From positions 16,047-80,046 of the forward strand of contig JASAOO010003499.1 of NCBI GenBank assembly GCA_030849075.1: DNA of 64,000 nucleotides. Reading direction: 5' to 3'. Shown piece by piece: positions 51,526 to 62,431 of this stretch. The position numbers and the translations under genes were made by a program. The notes beneath the pieces are model-generated. The model was not told the origin of the DNA. It did no database searches and saw only the letters and a program-made list of their open reading frames with translations. Numbering within the stretch: position 1 is the first letter of the stretch; the number at the start of each line of letters is the position of its first letter. The DNA comes from Zelonia costaricensis. Its lineage: Eukaryota > Euglenozoa > Kinetoplastea > Trypanosomatida > Trypanosomatidae.

Positions 51526-53694
51526 TCGGCTGCATTCCGAAGCCCCTTCCCCCCCCCCCCGCCCCTCCGTCTCGCCGCCCATCTCCCTTTGCCCAGGCCG
51601 GTGTGCTTTGTTTCTCTTCTCCTCTTTCCTCTCCACCTTTTTTTTTTGTTTGTTTCGCCCACGAATACCCCCCGAAAGTGTTGCCTGGTGCACGTCATAT
51701 CCATCGTGCCGGCGTGCGTGTCCTTCTTCTCTGCCCTGATGTTGTGTTCGTCCTCCTGTTGTGCTGGCGTACGCGACGAGTACACTACGCTCCTCCTCCT
51801 CCTCGTCTCTCTCTTCATCCCTCCCTCCCTCCCCAGCATCGGGAAGCTTTATGTTTGCTGTTTCTCCCTTCTGCGTTACGTCGCTGGCTGGCTGCGTTGG
51901 TATCAGACTGGCGAGGCGCACGCCGTCTGCTGCCTTCCGTGTGCGGCAGCTCTCCTTTCTTTCTCTGTGGTTTCTTTTCTGTCCCCTTTTTTCTTTTTGT
52001 TTGTTTTTTCAAGAGTGGCTACTATTGTTGATGACGTGCGCCTGTCGACTCTGCAGCGTTGGTGCTTTGTGTGCGCGCTCTGTTCACGTGTCTGTGTCTG
52101 TAGCTCTCTCGATGATGTCTATCAGTGCATGCGCGCACGCAGCGAGGTCGCCGCGCAGCCCCCGACGTACAGAGAAAAAAGAAAACGGATGTTGCGTGTC
52201 GCGCCGAGGCCCATTTCTGCCTCAGCGCAGATCAGCAGAGAGGCTCACGGGCAGGGCCGGCACGCGCTTTCGGGGAAGGAGGGCGTGATGGAAGTGCGCC
52301 GAGAGGGAGGTGTGCCAGAAGGTGGGGAAGAGCAAGCGTGGACGCCGTGTGCGCGTATTTGGGTGTTCGTGTTTTTTCTGAGTGCATGCAGGCGCGGGTG
52401 CGGGGCCGACACGACGCAGACGCACCACCGTGAAGTCAACGCTGCAGCACCCATCACTCTTTAACGCCTTTCCTCCCCTACTTCCTCGCTGACGCACGCC
52501 GCGCCTTTAGATCCCCTCCTCCTCCTTCTTGCACGGACGCCTCAGGTGCAGCACTGCCCCCTCGCGCACTCGACGTCCTGCGCGCTGCCCCCCTTCCTTT
52601 CCATTTTTTTTCTGCCTTTTCTCTCTTCTCAGTGAATTCAATTCTGTGTTCATGTCAAGTGTTGTGCTACGATTATGACAACCTTCCGCCTCTCTCGCGT
52701 ACTGGGGCGCACGAAGCTCTCTCTCTCTCTGTGTCTTCGTGTTTCTTCATTTCCACATGTCGCCGAACAGAGTCAAGGTCACCGTAGACCCACATATATG
52801 CACACGCTCACACACACACACCTACCGGCACCGGCGCGCGTCTCTCAGACGCGCACTGCACACCTTCGACGCCTGCTTTGACACGAGGAATAAAATTCTT
52901 GCCAGCGCAGTACCTCCTTCAGTGCCCCCCTTTGTCTTTCTCCCGACTGCCTGGATCTGGCCGATCGCCTGCTGTGCTGTTCGCCTTGAGCACTTTTTTT
53001 TGCGTGTGTGTGTGCGCCCCTGCGTCAGTGTCTTTCCTATACCACATTCCACACGTTGCCCTCTTGTCCCTTCTCCCATCCCAAGCCATGAGTTCGTTCG
53101 CCATGGGACGCGCGGGGAGGGGGTCACCCAGCACCGTGGTGCAGGTGAGGGGGACGGATGCCATCGTATGCCTAGCGGCATCACTGGGGAGGGCAAGTGG
53201 AGGGGATGTGGTGCGCGGGTGCGCGTGTGTGTGCGCGCTTGGGTGTAGGTGCATATACACCTTGTGGTGATGGTGTGCCGTGGCGCTCATGCGAGCGCCC
53301 GGCATGCGGTCGGACAAGAGCAAAGCAGAGTTAGAAGAGAACACGAGATCGCGGTTGGAAGCCCGCGCTGGAGGGGGCACTCCCCAAGCCGGAGAGCTCG
53401 TGCACGTTGGCCTTTTCCGCGTGCGGTTTGCACGTTGTCTTGGAGGCTGGCATGGCCGTTGAACCGCGCGTCTCTCGAGGCGACGGCGATCTCCGTTGTT
53501 TGTTTTAGGTTTCTAACCTACGACCAGGTGGATGTGTGTGTGTGTGTATGTGACTTGAAACCCGCGCGTGGGGGGCGCGAGAGGTGAAAGGGGTCCACAC
53601 AGAATTCGTCCCTCGCTCTCCACCTGCACACTCGCGTGCGACTCCTTTCCCCCTTCCAATTCTCAACCCCTCCCCCAACACTCACCGTTACCCA

Positions 53695-53720
<26 letters not shown>
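53695..53720. repeat. CA microsatellite
   Basis: Perfect CA run in the 5' flank of the kinase-like gene. Confidence 0.9.
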
Positions 53721-53725
<5 letters not shown>

Positions 53726-53973
53726 CGTACGCACACACAACAGTTCCACAACTCTACACTCCCCCCTCCCCTTTCTCCCTTCATCAAACAAAACACAATA
53801 AGCCAGCATCAAACAAGAACTCCCGCTGCGTTCTGTAGCGGTCAGGCAAGAGAAGAACACTCTCCTCCCCCCCTTCTCCACGTTGCTCCGGCCATCAGCG
53901 CTCCCTCGCACAGACAGACCCCATCAAGAGTACGCACACACACACAGACATACATACAGCACCACCGGACCCT

Positions 53974-54013
53974 GTCTAGCCCCCCCTCCCCTCCTCTGTG
54001 TTGGCCAACCCAG
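53974..54013 (+). promoter_or_regulatory. Candidate spliced-leader acceptor for the kinase-like gene
   Basis: C/T tract at about 53974-53998 then AACCCAG ending at 54013. The resulting 66-base leader contains a CA repeat (54047-54071). Confidence 0.45.
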
Positions 54014-54079
54014 CGCTACACCAGGAAGACTGCGGCAGAAACGAAGACACACACACACACGCACACACACGCAAGAGCC

Positions 54080-54946
54080 ATGTGCGCCGCACGCGTGAAG
54101 CTTGTGAGCGACGAGGACCTCGCGCAGGCTGTCAACCGCATCGTCGGCGCCTACGAGCGGCAGCGGCAGAGCCTGCTGCACCCCAACCCGATGGTGCGCG
54201 AGCCGCAGGTGCCGCGGGTGTTGGTCGCGGTGGCGGGCCGCCCGGGTGGGGGCAAGTCCACGATTGCTAGCGTGCTCGCCGCGGCGGTGCGGGAGGCGCT
54301 GAGCGGCTACGCGGACCCTATGGCACCGTTTCGCACGCTGGACATCAACGACGCGGCGCGGGACAACGAGGAGGGCAGCGGGCGCGGCGGCAACCCTGCT
54401 GGCGGGGTGGAGGTGTGCGTGATGCCGATGGACGGCTACCACTACTACCGCGAGGAGCTGCACGCGATGCCGAACGCGAAGGAGGCGGTGAGGCGCCGCG
54501 GCGCCGAGTGGACCTTCAACGCGAGGAAGCTGCACCGCGACCTCACGGCACTCTGCACGCCCAACGAGCGAGGCCTGTACGACGATGTGCTGGTACCCTC
54601 CTTTGACCACGGCGTGGGCGATCCAGTGGAGCGTGACGTCCGCATTCCCGGCTCGGCCGGCGTGATCATCGTGGAGGGCAACTACGTGCTGTACCGCGGG
54701 ACGCCGGAGTGGGCGGCGGTGAACGACGCCTTCGACGTGAAGGTGTTCCTGCACTGCGACCGCGACGTGTGCACCGAGCGGCTGTGCCAGCGTCACATGA
54801 AGGCGTGGGGGATTTCCCGCAAGGAGGCGATGGTGCGCGCCAGCGGAAGCGACACTATCAACGGCGACCTCGTCGACAAGACGGCCGTGAACGCGGATGT
54901 GGTCATGCGCTCCATTGATGCGTCGGCGGCTGCGAGCAAGTTGTGA
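54080..54946 (+). CDS. YFH7/PRK-type P-loop small-molecule kinase
   Basis: Predicted 288 residues; P-loop kinase of the phosphoribulokinase/uridine-kinase/pantothenate-kinase superfamily. Walker A is GRPGGGKST (53-61). The substrate-side motif MDGYHYY is at 117-123, followed by RRRGAEWTFNARKL. SFDHGVGDPVERDVRI (~174-189) and IIVEGNYVLYRG (~196-207) complete the core. The lid is LCQRHMKAWGISRKEA (~235-250) and the C-terminal ASGSDTINGDLV fits the R-x-x-x-N/S-D pattern. This order matches yeast YFH7 and bacterial FrcK/YggC-like kinases better than true uridine kinases. The phosphate acceptor (sugar, nucleoside or pantothenate-like) cannot be told. No targeting peptide is evident. Start chosen at 54080 because the upstream frame is CA-repeat leader. 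Confidence 0.88.
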   Translation: MCAARVKLVSDEDLAQAVNRIVGAYERQRQSLLHPNPMVREPQVPRVLVAVAGRPGGGKSTIASVLAAAVREALSGYADPMAPFRTLDINDAARDNEEGSGRGGNPAGGVEVCVMPMDGYHYYREELHAMPNAKEAVRRRGAEWTFNARKLHRDLTALCTPNERGLYDDVLVPSFDHGVGDPVERDVRIPGSAGVIIVEGNYVLYRGTPEWAAVNDAFDVKVFLHCDRDVCTERLCQRHMKAWGISRKEAMVRASGSDTINGDLVDKTAVNADVVMRSIDASAAASKL

Positions 54947-55089
54947 GGCGTGACTCCCCCTTGCTCGAGGGTTTTATCTTGCTCTTTTTCTTGTTGTTCT
55001 TGTATTCCTCCGCCTCCCCTCCCCTCTCTCAACTCTTCCACATCAAAAGAGCCCCATCAGATCGATGAACGCTTGCATGGTGTGTGTGT

Positions 55090-55122
<33 letters not shown>

Positions 55123-57752
55123 GCACTTGCCCACCGCACGTTTACATGCGCACACACACAAACACACACACATCACGGACACAAGCGTTTGGGCTTCAGC
55201 ACCATCGCTCTGCGTCTCCTTACTTCCTCTCCCAGCCCCTCGTTGTCGCTGCCCACGTGCCGTGCATTTCCCTTCGACGCCCGTTTCTTTGCTGTTGCAT
55301 CTTTTGTGTTGAGTTCAGCGTCGCTTCCGTGCGTGTGTGTGTGCGTGTGTGTCTTGTCACATTTCTCTCTCTGCGTCGCTACTTCTGCCTCCCTTCTCGC
55401 ACATCCTCTTTGAACTGGCGCATAGGCGACGTGAGCGCCTTTGCCGGTCGTGCACACGCATGCGCCGCCCTGACTGACTGACTGACGGTCTCCCTCGCTC
55501 TCTTTTCTTCACGCACGCGAGTGCACGACCGGCTCCCGCTGTTGTGTGCAGGGCCTACTCTCGCTTCGTCTCAGCCGCGTCTGCCCGCCTTCTTCCCTCT
55601 TCCTTCCTCTTCATCCACGCACAGCAGCGACGGCGGGCGACGTGCGTGTTGGTGTGCGTGTACGTGTGTAGTATTCAAAAGACACTTCTTTCCCTCGCGC
55701 TCTCCTCCCTCGCTCCCTCCCAAACCCTGTGCCCCCCCGATGTGAATGCGCACGTGCGCACGTGCTTGTGTATGTGTGTGTGTGTGTGGGAGGTGACAAC
55801 GGCTGGAGTGGTTGTGGCGAAGTGCAGGTCATCTAAAACGGAAAGGGGTAGGGGTGGGGCAAGGTGGCGGAAGGAGGGGGAAGGGAGGGGAGGGGGAAGG
55901 GGTGCCGGGAGGGAGCAGGTGTGTGTGTGTGTGTGTGCCACCCCGCAGCACCACTTCACCCGCCTTCCGTCCCCTCAACGCTATCGCTTTCGATGCTCTC
56001 TGTGTGCGCCGCTCGCGCCTCTGCATCCCTCTCTCTCTTGCCTCCTCCTTGTGCATCCGCCTGCGTGCCTGCGGCAATGGGTGACTTGGCGCGTGTGTCT
56101 ACACGTGTGTTGTGTGTGGGATCGACTGCCGCTGCCCACGTCCGGTCCTTCACCATCGCTCGAGGGCCCCGCATTGTGGGAGTGGGTATGCGGGACCGCT
56201 GCCACCGTCCCCCCTCCCCCCCCTTCTCTCACTCTCTGGATGGCCTGCCCCGTTCTCCTTCTTCCCTTTTGGCGCTGTGAGTAGTGTTGACGTCTCCTGC
56301 GCACCCCCGCGCTGTTGCGACCGTCGCCTCTCGCTGCCACGCTCCCCCCCCTTCCTCTCCTCCTCTCTCTGTTGCCTCGTGTTTTTCCTTCAAGACGCCT
56401 CTTCTTCTTCTTCTTCTTCTCTTGCCGCGCTTTACGGGCTCGTGGCTCGCCGCTCCGACAGTGCGCCGACTCAGGCACGCACTCCCCTACCCCCTCTCTC
56501 GCACACACACACACACACACGCACACAACTTGACGATTCCGCCGACCCGCGTGTAGACGGTCGTCTTTCTATTTCTGCACCTTGGCTTGTGCCGTTACCT
56601 CGTCTTCTCGTTGGTGCGGCTCCGCTCAGGATTCCACCGTGCCACGCGCGGGTCTCTGTGTGTCGTACTTCTTGTGCGTGTGTGTGTGTTGGTGTGTCTG
56701 TGTCGGTGCGCAGTTGAGGCGTGCGTGTAGTGGCACACACGTGCGCAGGTGTCTGGAGGGTGACACCTCGTCACGGCGCAGCTGCCTGTGTGTGGCAGCT
56801 GCGTGCCAGCGTGCCGTGTCCCCTCCTTTTCTTTTCTCTGCCCACCTCTCCTCTAAATCTGTCTGTCGGCTCCTCGCTTGTGTGTACTCCTTTGCACCAG
56901 CGTGCGCGCGCGCCCCCGCCCCCCCCTTCTCCACTCCGTGACACAAACAGATGGAAGCGCAACATGACACGTAGACGCACACACGCACACAAGCAGAGAA
57001 GGTGCATCACTGCGCGGAACGGCGGTGGCCACTGTCACGCTGCAGTTAGCACCTCCTTGGGTTGTTTGCTTTGCCGGTGCCCCATCAGACGAGATGGACT
57101 GCAGCAACGACGTCACCTACGTGCGTCGTTGCCGCGGCCCACAGGCGGTGGGAAGGGTGCGGTGGCGACGGACCGCTTGGGCGCGAGGTTCGCTGGCTGC
57201 GCCCCCTCCCGTGTCGACGCCTCGCCCACACATCCCCCCCCCCCTCCATCCTCCCTCCCCTCCTCCCCCAAACCCCTCCATGGCCCTTCACTCGGCCGCA
57301 GCTTGCTTTTACACCGCCAGTCGCTGCGGCAAAGTGAGGGCACTCTGCAGAGCCACTCAAAGTTGACGAGCCCGCGTGCGGCACGCGCACACGCCCACAC
57401 ACACACACACGGACGTCCACGCATAGAGGCCAAAAAAAAAAAAAGAAACAAAACAAAACGAAGAAAAAGGCGTGCTGGCAAGTTGAGTCGTGAAGGCGAA
57501 GACGAAGAAAACAAACAAAAAAGAGCGGAAACCGACACGGGCACGATCGATCATCCTTGCTTTAACTCCTCCGCATTCGTGTGAAGTCAGCCTTTCTGCA
57601 CGGCGCGAAAACACACACACACACACGTACGTCGACCACACTACCGAATAATCCATAATCCGTAGAGGCAGCGTACGCGAGAGGGCGCACGCGACGCACG
57701 CCGCCTGGCCTGATCCTCGTCTTCGCTTGCACCTGCCGTCCTCGCGGCAGAC
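54947..57752. other. Long intergenic region before RET1
   Basis: About 2.8 kb without a supportable gene. TG microsatellites at 55080-55122, 55768-55790 and 55918-55937; CA at 56500-56520 and 57395-57410; an A13 run near 57432-57444; C/T tracts throughout. Frames are low complexity. Confidence 0.65.
55080..55122. repeat. TG microsatellite
   Basis: TG run with a single GA interruption, about 135 bases after the kinase-like stop codon. Confidence 0.9.
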
Positions 57753-60700
57753 ATGAGCAAGTACGCAGACCTCTTCCGCCGCGGCACCGAGGCCGCCCCT
57801 GTCCACTCGCCTCACAGCGCCGACAGCAGTAGCGGGAGCAGCGACCACCATGCAACCCATACACCGCTGGACGAAGGCGGCTTACGCAGCGCCGCAGCGA
57901 CCATCGACGCCGCGATTGATGGCAACGACACGGCGTCTGCATCCCCCGCACCCGCGCCGCTGGGCCGTCGCCGTCTCATCCACCGACGCCGCGACGGCAG
58001 TGGGGCCCCGGTATCGTCGTCGGCGTCGTCGCCGCCGCCGAGCAGCCTCAGTCACAGCAGCAGCGGCAGCGATCCCGCGGTGCCACTACCCTCGACTAGC
58101 ACCTCCACTGCCTTGAGTGGGGAAGAGAGTGGCGCCGTGCTGGACGATCTCGCAAGCAGCACCGGTGTGGACCGGGAGGGCCATGCGTCTGCATCGGCCC
58201 CTGCGCCGTCTACGCAAGAGGCAGTCGCACGTGAAGACAGCAGTGACGAAGGGCAGGGGCCGCAGCAGCACGATTCGCAACGACCAGCGGCATCATTGCC
58301 GCCCACTCCACCGTCGTCGCCGCACACGCTGCACTCCCAAGACGGGCCTGCGCCGCTCTTCACGTGCGACATGTGCCTTCACTACGTCGCCCCGACCTAC
58401 GCCGCGCTCGAGCGGCACGCACTCGAGCAGCACGGCGACGCACTGGCCGACTACGCGCGGCTGCGGGGTGTGGCCGCGAAGCTCGTCCCCGTCTGGGGCG
58501 CCGTGCAGCAGCGCAAGGCAGACGTGATCCAGCAGTGGGGTCGGCGGGTCTTCGCCGTGGCTGTGCAGCGTGACGCCGGGGCGGAGAAGATGGCGGAGGC
58601 GCACCGGGCGCGGGCGCAGCTGGAGCTGGTGGTGCAGCGTTGGCACCCTCGGGCGAGGGTGTTCATTTTCGGCAGCTCCGTCGCCTTCGGTGTCTGGGAC
58701 GGCATCTCCGACATCGACTTCACCGTTGTCGACGTCGAGGAGCTCGAGGCGGGGACGTGGCCGCCGTCAGAGCGCAACGCGGTGCGCAGCATCACCGAGC
58801 TGCTGCGCCGCGCCGGCTTCTCCTTCATCAACCTCGAGCCCATCAGCCACGCTCGCGTGCCCATCATCAAGCACCACGCCTCGCTGCCCATTCGCCTGAC
58901 GGAGGAGCAGCGGCACCGGCTGCACGAGGAGGCACGCGCTGCTGCCGCTGCAGCATGTACGGCGGCGAAGGGGGCCGGGGCCGAGGCCGACGCTCTCGCC
59001 ACCTCCACTCCCGCCGATGCTACAGGCGCCGGGGCCGCGTCGTCAAGCGGCGAAGCCGTCGGTAATCAGTCGCAGCTCGAGGCAGAGCTGATCATCGCCC
59101 GCAGCGTGCGCTACCTGCTTAACCTCCCGGCCGGCGCACCCGACAGCGCCATTTTCGAAGCAAGCATCCGCCTCGCCGTCGGATCGGCCGCGGTGCAGCA
59201 GGTGTGGTGGAACCGCTCGCGCGACATGTGCTGCATCACGTTCGACACGACCACGAACGCGATTCGGGCGTCGACGTGTCCGCTGCACTTCATCTCCGCC
59301 GGCATGCGAGCCCGCGTGCAGCCGCTGCACGAGGAGTGCCGGCCGGAGCTGTACGGCATGGACTTTGACTTGAGCTTCCGCGCGTTTGGCATCCGCAACT
59401 CCCTCCTGCTGCGCCGCTACCTGCTCAGCCACCCGTGCGCGCGGCCCGGCGCGCTCGTGCTGAAGGACTGGTCCAAGACGAGTGGGGTCAACAACTCCGT
59501 GAACGGCTACCTGACGAGCTACGCGGTGAACATTATGTGGATCTACTACCTGGTGCACCGCGGCGTCATTCCGTACGTGTGCCCCGCGCGCGACATCCCC
59601 GCCTCGCTGCGCGGCGGCGTCTCGCCCGATCCGACGTACGCGGCGATGGTGGACCCGACGTGGAGTGCCGAGACCCGCGCCGCGCTAGAGGCACAGGCCG
59701 GGGAGCTGCTGCTGGGCTTCTTTTATTACTACGCGTTCGAGTTCGACTGGGCGAACCACGTCGTCTCCCTCAACCGCCCCGGCATCACCACGAAGGCCTC
59801 CATCGGCTGGGATGTGGAGGACGTCGGGCCGTCAGGCGGCTCGATGGCTCCCCACGCCGCCGCCGCCGCCGCCGCAGGGGGGCCCTCGCCCGCTTCGTCG
59901 CTGTCGTCCGCGCGGGGCGGGGCGGCAGACGCCGGACAGGGAGGGCCCCCCTCCGCGCCTGCGGTGCATCGTCCCCCGCCTCTACCGCCACCGCCTCTCA
60001 ACATCGGCAACGCCGGCGGTGGCGTGGCGGTCCCGTCTTCCGTGCCCGCAATGGAGGGCGGCGGCGGTGGTGGTTTGGGCGGCAGCGCCGCCTTCGCCGC
60101 GCGGCGCAGTCGTGCGACGACGCGGTACGCCTTCTGCATTGAGGACCCGTACGAGGAGAACCTAAACCTCGGTCGCCACATGGGCGTGACCAAGACGCTG
60201 CGCGTGCAGACAGAGCTGTACCGCGGCCTGCTGTCGCTCCTGAAGGACGACGCGGCGCACTGCTGCGTCTTCGCGGCCGGGGCTGGCGACGCGGCTGCCG
60301 GTGCCGGTGCGCGCAGTGGGGCGACACCCGCGGCTGCGGTGGTGGACAGTGGCGCACCCTCGGCCGCGAGTGGTGCCGCCGCCGCCGCAGCAGCAGCAGC
60401 AGCAGCAGCAGCGGCGGAGCCGACGGAGCTGCCGGTGCGGGTACTGTACAAGCTCATGGCCACGTCGACGCGCGAGCTGGCTCTCGCACGCGCGCGACAC
60501 TCCGCGTCATCTGCAAGTTCGGGCGAGTTTCCTGGTGTCGTAGTGGGGGAGCTCACCGCCGCACTCGCGGCCCAGGCGCCGGTGGAGTACAAGCTGGCGA
60601 CGCGGGTGTGGAACATGCACCAGCTGCTGCACCGGCTCGGGCTCAAGCTGCACGCGAGCCACTACGTGCTTCCGCGGCGCGAGGTCGGTGGCTGGCACTA

Positions 60701-61286
60701 CGCGGCGCATGCACCACCAGCGGGGGTTGTGGCAGCCAACGCCCCGGAGCCGACACTCATGGGCGAGGAGGAGACCGCTGGGGCGGTTCCAACAGAGCAC
60801 GCGGCGGACCTTGCTGCTGCGGCTACAGCGGCTGCTGCTATGGCGCCTCCAGCCGCACCCTCGACTGCGGTGGCGGAGTCCATCGCGGACGTGGCGCAGA
60901 AGAACCGAGAACTGCTGAGCACCTTGCCGCGGCGCCGACTCCCCGACGACCTCCTGCTGGCGCTGACGAGCGGCTACACCTGCTTGACGCCGCGCTGGGT
61001 CGCCTGGTCAAAGCCGTGGGCCGCGCTGTCGGCGTGGTGGACGGACCGGCAGTACCACATGAGCAACAGCAACGGCAGCAGTGACGTCAGCGTGGGTGGT
61101 GCTGGTCCACTGCGGGGACCACCGAGTAGTGGCGGTGCTGCTCGCGCGCCCCACGCAGGTGCGGTGCCGGAGCAGGCCGTTGGGGCGATGCGGCAAACGC
61201 GCCCGCATCTGCAGCAGCAGCAGCCGCGCGCCCTGGCGGCGGCTGGCGGCCCATCACGCGCGGTGCGACTCCTCTTCCGGCACTGA
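57753..61286 (+). CDS. RET1: RNA-editing terminal uridylyltransferase 1 (RET1/KRET1)
   Basis: Predicted 1177 residues. RET1 adds 3' U tails to guide RNAs and other mitochondrial RNAs in kinetoplasts. A C2H2 zinc finger (Cys205, Cys208, His222, His227) precedes the nucleotidyltransferase motif FGSSVAFGVWDGISDIDF, giving GS at 307-308 and metal-binding Asp320 and Asp322. The likely third Asp is 498 in CCITFDTTT, after the middle domain. KDWSKTSGVNNSVNGYLTSY, FFYYYAFEFDW and EDPYEENLNLGRHM form the PAP-associated nucleotide-binding half. It is longer than the ~1000-residue trypanosome protein, through a Ser/Pro/Gly-rich insert (~691-786) before EDPYEEN and a poly-Ala stretch (~845-889). The N-terminal ~200 residues are Ser/Ala/Pro-rich; no classic presequence stands out at the ATG. 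Confidence 0.95.
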   Translation: MSKYADLFRRGTEAAPVHSPHSADSSSGSSDHHATHTPLDEGGLRSAAATIDAAIDGNDTASASPAPAPLGRRRLIHRRRDGSGAPVSSSASSPPPSSLSHSSSGSDPAVPLPSTSTSTALSGEESGAVLDDLASSTGVDREGHASASAPAPSTQEAVAREDSSDEGQGPQQHDSQRPAASLPPTPPSSPHTLHSQDGPAPLFTCDMCLHYVAPTYAALERHALEQHGDALADYARLRGVAAKLVPVWGAVQQRKADVIQQWGRRVFAVAVQRDAGAEKMAEAHRARAQLELVVQRWHPRARVFIFGSSVAFGVWDGISDIDFTVVDVEELEAGTWPPSERNAVRSITELLRRAGFSFINLEPISHARVPIIKHHASLPIRLTEEQRHRLHEEARAAAAAACTAAKGAGAEADALATSTPADATGAGAASSSGEAVGNQSQLEAELIIARSVRYLLNLPAGAPDSAIFEASIRLAVGSAAVQQVWWNRSRDMCCITFDTTTNAIRASTCPLHFISAGMRARVQPLHEECRPELYGMDFDLSFRAFGIRNSLLLRRYLLSHPCARPGALVLKDWSKTSGVNNSVNGYLTSYAVNIMWIYYLVHRGVIPYVCPARDIPASLRGGVSPDPTYAAMVDPTWSAETRAALEAQAGELLLGFFYYYAFEFDWANHVVSLNRPGITTKASIGWDVEDVGPSGGSMAPHAAAAAAAGGPSPASSLSSARGGAADAGQGGPPSAPAVHRPPPLPPPPLNIGNAGGGVAVPSSVPAMEGGGGGGLGGSAAFAARRSRATTRYAFCIEDPYEENLNLGRHMGVTKTLRVQTELYRGLLSLLKDDAAHCCVFAAGAGDAAAGAGARSGATPAAAVVDSGAPSAASGAAAAAAAAAAAAAAEPTELPVRVLYKLMATSTRELALARARHSASSASSGEFPGVVVGELTAALAAQAPVEYKLATRVWNMHQLLHRLGLKLHASHYVLPRREVGGWHYAAHAPPAGVVAANAPEPTLMGEEETAGAVPTEHAADLAAAATAAAAMAPPAAPSTAVAESIADVAQKNRELLSTLPRRRLPDDLLLALTSGYTCLTPRWVAWSKPWAALSAWWTDRQYHMSNSNGSSDVSVGGAGPLRGPPSSGGAARAPHAGAVPEQAVGAMRQTRPHLQQQQPRALAAAGGPSRAVRLLFRH
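60374..60414 (+). repeat. Trinucleotide repeat coding for poly-Ala in RET1
   Basis: GCC then GCA units encoding an alanine run between the catalytic core and the C-terminal part; likely length-variable between strains. Confidence 0.85.
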
Positions 61287-62431
61287 GAACAGCCGAGGTG
61301 CAGGTGCCGCCCGCTCCCGCTACCCGCAGTACCGCCGCCCGTCTCTCGGGCACTCTCTCCCTCCCCTCACTTTCGGCGTGCGCCGTGAGTTCGTCCCCCG
61401 CTGCCACACGGAACCGCCCACGCCGATGCGCCTCTTGCGTGGTCGCCAGCGGAAAAGGCCCGTGTTTGCCGCAACATGCGCGGGAAAAATGGGAAGGGGG
61501 GCAAAGGGAATGGGGGGGGGGCATACGAGTCGGACTGTCTTCTTTCCTTCTTTGTGTCTTGTCACCGTTGTGTTGACGTGCATTCGACCAACACGTCGCC
61601 GCAAGCGTGTGCATGTGTGCGCGGTCACCTCCTAAACACCAGAAGTGTCCTCCACTCTCTTACTCTCACTCACACACACACAAGCTTTTCTCGAAGACAG
61701 CGAAACAAGCGGAACTACCACGCAGACGTGCGAGCAACGGACGGCGAGGTGAGCAAGAACAACGAGCTTCCGATGCGCACCGATGAGAAAGTGAGGTCGG
61801 AGGAGGCATAGAGGCACTGCCGCATCCTCGTCCCATCCCACCGCAGCCAGCCTTGGTTTCACGTGCAGTGCGTCTGTTCTTCTCCCATCCGTCGAGTTCC
61901 TTCCCCTTTCCGACTCGGGACGGCACGGCCGCACCGTCGTGTGCACAGCTCAGCATACGGTGTGTATGTGTGTGAATGTGTGTGTAGCTGAATGGGTACG
62001 GGCCCACACACGCTCTTGCAGGGGATCTGCTGCGCGTCATGGCCTTTCCCACCTCTACCAGTTTGGCAGCTCCACTCCTCTCTGTGCCATCTGTCCTCGC
62101 CCTGCTCTGGTGCTGACCTGCTCTTGCTCCTCCGCTGCCTCACACGACAACCCCACTTTTGATTTGCCTATCTTCGTGTGTGTACGTGTGTGTGTGTACG
62201 TGTGTGTGTGTCCCACGCGCACCCTCAGCAACGTCACACCGAAGGTGCTCAACGAGGGCCCTCCCTCCTCCCCCCTTCCCCCTTCCCTTTCCCACAAGAA
62301 ACCTGGCGGTAGCGCTTGCTGCTGTCACAAGCGCGTGCTGTCGTGTTCGGCACGAGGAGATCGTGTCTGTGTATCTGCGGCCCCTCACAGCTCACTCCGT
62401 GCTCTTCTTCCTCATTTTCCACTCCCTCGCC
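61287..62431. other. Intergenic region, RET1 to uL16m
   Basis: No gene. G9 run near 61511-61519, CA run at 61671-61682, TG-rich stretch at 62178-62212, then a C/T tract used as a candidate splice acceptor. Confidence 0.65.
62259..62298 (+). promoter_or_regulatory. Candidate spliced-leader acceptor for uL16m
   Basis: Long C/T tract (62259-62293) followed by ACAAG ending at 62298; the leader would be 133 bases. Confidence 0.55.

Larger units (their letters stand above)
50083..54079. other. Four-kilobase intergenic region, NHA to kinase-like gene
   Basis: No supportable gene across about 4 kb, the longest gap in the window. It holds a TG microsatellite at 50125-50153, CA-rich repeats at 50451-50490, 51493-51525 and 53695-53720, T-rich blocks (50820-51000, 51600-51650, 51960-52010) and many C/T tracts. 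The longest plus-strand frame (51589-52464) starts with TTG and is tract-derived in its first half. Confidence 0.65.

Noticed and set aside
51589..52464. 291-codon plus-strand frame in the 4-kb gap
   Set aside because: It begins with TTG; the first half is Phe/Leu/Ser from pyrimidine tracts and the second half has no recognisable domain.
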